The position numbers were made by a program, and so were the translations under genes. The notes below the pieces were generated by a model, which was not told where the DNA came from, did no database searches, and saw only the letters and a list, made by a program, of their open reading frames with translations. From Marinifilum_A sediminis (GTDB lineage Bacteria; Bacteroidota; Bacteroidia; Bacteroidales; Marinifilaceae), in NCBI GenBank assembly GCA_947496465.1, contig CANMCX010000001.1, forward strand, positions 682,001-746,000: a stretch of 64,000 nt of DNA. The letters are read 5' to 3'. Of the stretch, positions 61,587 to 64,000 are shown piece after piece. How positions within the stretch are numbered: the first letter of the stretch is position 1; each line of letters begins with the position of its first letter.

Positions 61587-62930
61587 TTGAATACAAAATT
61601 GGAAACTGAAAGTTTTTCAACACTTTTTTTAAACAATTCAAATATTGTTTTTCATTCTTTAAGCATAAGTACCATTGTAAGCTTATTTATAATGGTACTT
61701 CTTTTATTTTGTTCGGCTCTGATCTCTGGTTCTGAGGTTGCGCTTTTTTCTTTGTCTCCTCAACAGGTTAACGATATCGAAGCGGAAGACAACACGAAGA
61801 ATAAGCACTTACTCAAACTTTTGAGGATGCCAGAAAAGCTATTGGCTACAATACTGATCGCAAATAACTTCGTTAATGTCGGAATTGTAATACTATCCAG
61901 CTTCATAACAAATTCGCTTGTTGATTTCTCGAATGCCGAAACCATCGGATTTATTGTACAAGTAGTAATTATTACTTTCCTGCTTTTACTATTTGGCGAG
62001 ATTATACCTAAAGTATACGCCACACAAACTTCGGTTCGTTTCTCAAAGTTCATGGCGTTTCCATTGTTTTACCTAGAGAAAATATTTCGACCACTTTCGG
62101 TGATATTGATAAAATCAACTTCGATAGTAAACAAACGGATTTCGAAAAAACAGAATATTTCAATGGGCGATTTATCCCAAGCTTTAGAGCTTACTGCCGA
62201 TGAAATAACTGAAGAGATGGAAATTCTGGAAGGAATCGTAAATTTTGGAAACATTAATGTGGAAGAAATTATGAAGTCGAGGGTTGATGTAATTGCTATG
62301 GATGTTCGAGATGGTTTTGGTAAGGTAAAATCTACTATTATAGAATCGGGTTATTCCCGAATTCCTGTTTACGACGGTACTTTCGACAATGTGAGTGGTA
62401 TATTGTATGTAAAAGATCTTTTGCCTCATCACCACAAACCAAACACTTTTCGCTGGCAATCTATCATTCGACCTCCTTATTATGTGCCTGAAACAAAAAA
62501 AATAAATGATCTTTTGGAAGAATTCCAAACTCAGAAAAACCATATGGCAATTGTGGTTGATGAGTATGGCGGAACATCTGGCATTATCACTATGGAAGAT
62601 ATTCTGGAAGAGATTATTGGTGACATAACCGATGAATCGGATGAAGAAAAGGACACTTTTACTCTTGAAAAAGACGGTTCTTATCTGTTCGAGGGAAAAA
62701 CTCTTTTAAACGATTTCTTTAAAATTGTTGATCTTGACTCTGATATTTTCGAAAATGTTAAGGGTGATGCTGATACCTTAGCAGGTTTACTACTTGAAAT
62801 AAAAGGAGAAATTCCTCAGAAAAAAGAAGAGTTCACCTATGAATCTTATCGATTTATTGTTGAAGCTGTTGATAACAGAAGAATAAAGAAAATTCGTTTT
62901 CTTCCTCCTAAAGTCAAGGTTAAGCAGTAA
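61587..62930 (+). CDS. gldE: gliding motility-associated protein GldE
   Basis: A 447-residue inner-membrane protein of the CNNM/CorC-HlyC type. It has a DUF21 domain with about four helices (about 30-200; LLFCSALISGSEVALFSLSP), two CBS domains (about 220-345) and a C-terminal transporter-associated domain (about 360-440). In Flavobacterium GldE supports gliding and stabilises GldD. The probable start is the TTG at 61587, since no ATG lies in the correct position. It precedes gldD by 52 bases and follows ssb, the order seen in other Bacteroidota. Confidence 0.9.
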   Translation: MNTKLETESFSTLFLNNSNIVFHSLSISTIVSLFIMVLLLFCSALISGSEVALFSLSPQQVNDIEAEDNTKNKHLLKLLRMPEKLLATILIANNFVNVGIVILSSFITNSLVDFSNAETIGFIVQVVIITFLLLLFGEIIPKVYATQTSVRFSKFMAFPLFYLEKIFRPLSVILIKSTSIVNKRISKKQNISMGDLSQALELTADEITEEMEILEGIVNFGNINVEEIMKSRVDVIAMDVRDGFGKVKSTIIESGYSRIPVYDGTFDNVSGILYVKDLLPHHHKPNTFRWQSIIRPPYYVPETKKINDLLEEFQTQKNHMAIVVDEYGGTSGIITMEDILEEIIGDITDESDEEKDTFTLEKDGSYLFEGKTLLNDFFKIVDLDSDIFENVKGDADTLAGLLLEIKGEIPQKKEEFTYESYRFIVEAVDNRRIKKIRFLPPKVKVKQ

Positions 62931-62982
62931 TTTCACCTCAATATTATAATGTGGATACTTTTCCACTCTCAATTGTCTATTT

Positions 62983-63564
62983 ATGAAATTGAATAAATTT
63001 ATCTTCTTGCTACTTCTTTTAGGTATTGCAGTAAGTCAAATCTCGTGCAAAAAAAAATATACTCCACGCCCTAAGGGATACTTTAGAATCGATATGCCTC
63101 AAAAGCAGTATCAGAATTGGAATGAGGATTATCCTTGCAGTTTTGATGTATTGAATTATGCAAAAATTACAAAAGATAAATCGAAAGGTGCAGAAAAGCA
63201 TTGGTTAAACATTCAATATCCTGAATACAAGGCAACCATTCATCTTAGCTATAAAAAAGTTGACAACAACATTGAGGACTATCTTGAAGATTCAAGAAAA
63301 ATGGCATACAAACACAGCATAAAAGCTGATGCAATTGGTGAACAGGCGTACCTGAATAATGACAATAAAGTTTATGCTTTAATCTACAGGATAAAAGGAA
63401 ATGCAGCCTCATCGGTACAATTTGTTGCCACAGATAGTACAAATCATTTTTTAAGGGGTGCACTGTATTTTAAGCAACATCCCAATCAGGATTCTTTAGC
63501 TCCTGTTATTAATTATATCGATCAGGATATGGTAAGATTAATCGAATCTCTTAAATGGAAATAA
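62983..63564 (+). CDS. gldD: gliding motility lipoprotein GldD
   Basis: The 193-residue lipoprotein has a signal sequence ending at Cys22 (SQISC). The mature chain has the family pattern YTPRPKGYFRIDMPQKQY and a cysteine in DYPCSFDVLNYAKI. GldD is needed for type IX secretion and gliding in Flavobacterium, but related genes also occur in non-gliding bacteria. The partner gene gldE lies directly upstream and porG occurs elsewhere in the window. Confidence 0.9.
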   Translation: MKLNKFIFLLLLLGIAVSQISCKKKYTPRPKGYFRIDMPQKQYQNWNEDYPCSFDVLNYAKITKDKSKGAEKHWLNIQYPEYKATIHLSYKKVDNNIEDYLEDSRKMAYKHSIKADAIGEQAYLNNDNKVYALIYRIKGNAASSVQFVATDSTNHFLRGALYFKQHPNQDSLAPVINYIDQDMVRLIESLKWK

Positions 63565-63571
63565 TCTAAGA

Positions 63572-64000
63572 ATGCCGATTTTTAAACACATATCAATTCA
63601 CACCAATTGCAATCTGTACATCTGGAAAATAGATGAAAGTTTGAATCAACTTCTTCAATTGGTAACCCTTAACGATACCGACATACAAAAATTCGAGAAA
63701 TTCGGTAGCGAATCGAGAAAAAAAGAGTTTTTATGCACTCGAATATTAATCCAAAAATGTTTGGGAACAGATGTGCAGGTTTATAACGATGAACATGGCA
63801 AACCACACCTGATCAACTCTAATCTTAAAATAAGCATTACACATACCAAAAGTTTTGTTGCTATCCTTTTAAGCAAAACCCATGTTCATGCTCTTGATAT
63901 GGAATATTTATCGGAACGAGTTTATCGAATTGCTCCCCGATTTCTTTCCAAATCAGAGCTGGAAAATATTTCAGAAACGGATAAAACTTTGCATTTGTAC
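63572..64000 (+). CDS. 4'-phosphopantetheinyl transferase, Sfp type (5' part)
   Basis: The frame from ATG 63572 stays open for 143 codons and runs off the window end. It carries FGSESRKKEFLCTRILIQKCLG near 45-65 (ending in the R-x-L/I-x-x-x helix) and the KISITHTKSFVAI strand near 87-98. The metal-binding DMEYLSERVYRIAPRFLSKSEL pattern near 109-130 (D109, E111) is where Sfp-family enzymes show D-x-E and the R-x-x-R-I-A-x-R-F-L run. The enzyme attaches phosphopantetheine to carrier proteins. It starts seven bases past the gldD stop, in the same operon. Confidence 0.85.
   Translation, partial: MPIFKHISIHTNCNLYIWKIDESLNQLLQLVTLNDTDIQKFEKFGSESRKKEFLCTRILIQKCLGTDVQVYNDEHGKPHLINSNLKISITHTKSFVAILLSKTHVHALDMEYLSERVYRIAPRFLSKSELENISETDKTLHLY

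Noticed and set aside
62069..62543. Minus-strand frames opposite gldE
   Set aside because: They are antisense to a conserved CBS-domain region and have no start context or domain pattern.

Overview
The window is AT-rich chromosomal DNA from a member of the phylum Bacteroidota, most likely a marine anaerobe or facultative anaerobe of the order Marinilabiliales (Marinifilum/Labilibaculum/Ancylomarina-like; the genus is an inference). The evidence is a SusC/SusD pair, PorG, GldE and GldD of the gliding/type IX secretion set, a futalosine-hydrolase-like gene, a two-subunit 2-oxoacid:ferredoxin oxidoreductase, many promoter boxes of the Bacteroidota type (TAnnTTTG) and the lack of clear Shine-Dalgarno sites. 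No rRNA, tRNA, CRISPR array, insertion sequence or prophage was seen. Most of the window is housekeeping DNA.

Layout. 0-11 kb: a family 2 glycosyltransferase, an OmpH/Skp chaperone, proline dehydrogenase, a carboxypeptidase-regulatory-domain protein, a nitroreductase, a membrane-bound class III nucleotide cyclase, an outer-membrane barrel, a side-by-side Fe-type and Mn-type superoxide dismutase pair, a MATE exporter, an MqnB-like hydrolase and folE. 11-19 kb: fabD behind a striking promoter/operator region, a large protein with two receiver domains and a PEP-synthase-type ATP-grasp domain, and korAB. 19-25 kb: a lone susC-susD pair with an 830-base upstream region, then a gamma carbonic anhydrase. 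25-33 kb: the conserved envelope block read leftwards (CBS protein, NAD kinase, porG, uppS, bamA, ompH, ompH), ending at a strong terminator, with murI beyond it on its own promoter. 33-39 kb: pdxJ, a hydrolase, a lipoprotein, a PolB-like exonuclease, udk, a Dabb protein and manA. 39-46.7 kb: engB, prs, rplY, then pth, an S4 RNA-binding gene, a DUF4924 gene, an EamA transporter, lnt and a surface protein in one direction. 46.8-52.5 kb: the most accessory-looking part, with small secreted or membrane proteins, a serine hydrolase, a gene broken by one in-frame TGA, a two-armed array of 21-base repeats, and a DNPH1-like/DUF4269 fusion. 52.5-64 kb: a two-CW protein, a PAS histidine kinase, a FAD-dependent dehydrogenase, DsbD, RNase G/E, a 30-residue mS38/bS22-like basic protein, HU, mutY, and the conserved ssb-gldE-gldD-PPTase run cut by the window end.

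Three genes outside the usual size limits were read directly from the bases: a 58-residue membrane peptide (47464-47640), the 30-residue basic protein (59456-59548) and the 5' part of a phosphopantetheinyl transferase (63572 onward).

The observation most worth following is the repeat array at 50433-50648: five copies of a roughly 9-base motif at exactly 21-base spacing, then five reverse-complement copies at the same spacing, all symmetric about one point, with unrelated sequence between copies. Next are the TGA-split gene, the four ACGGATTA half-sites around the fabD promoter, the receiver/ATP-grasp protein and the DNPH1-like/DUF4269 fusion.
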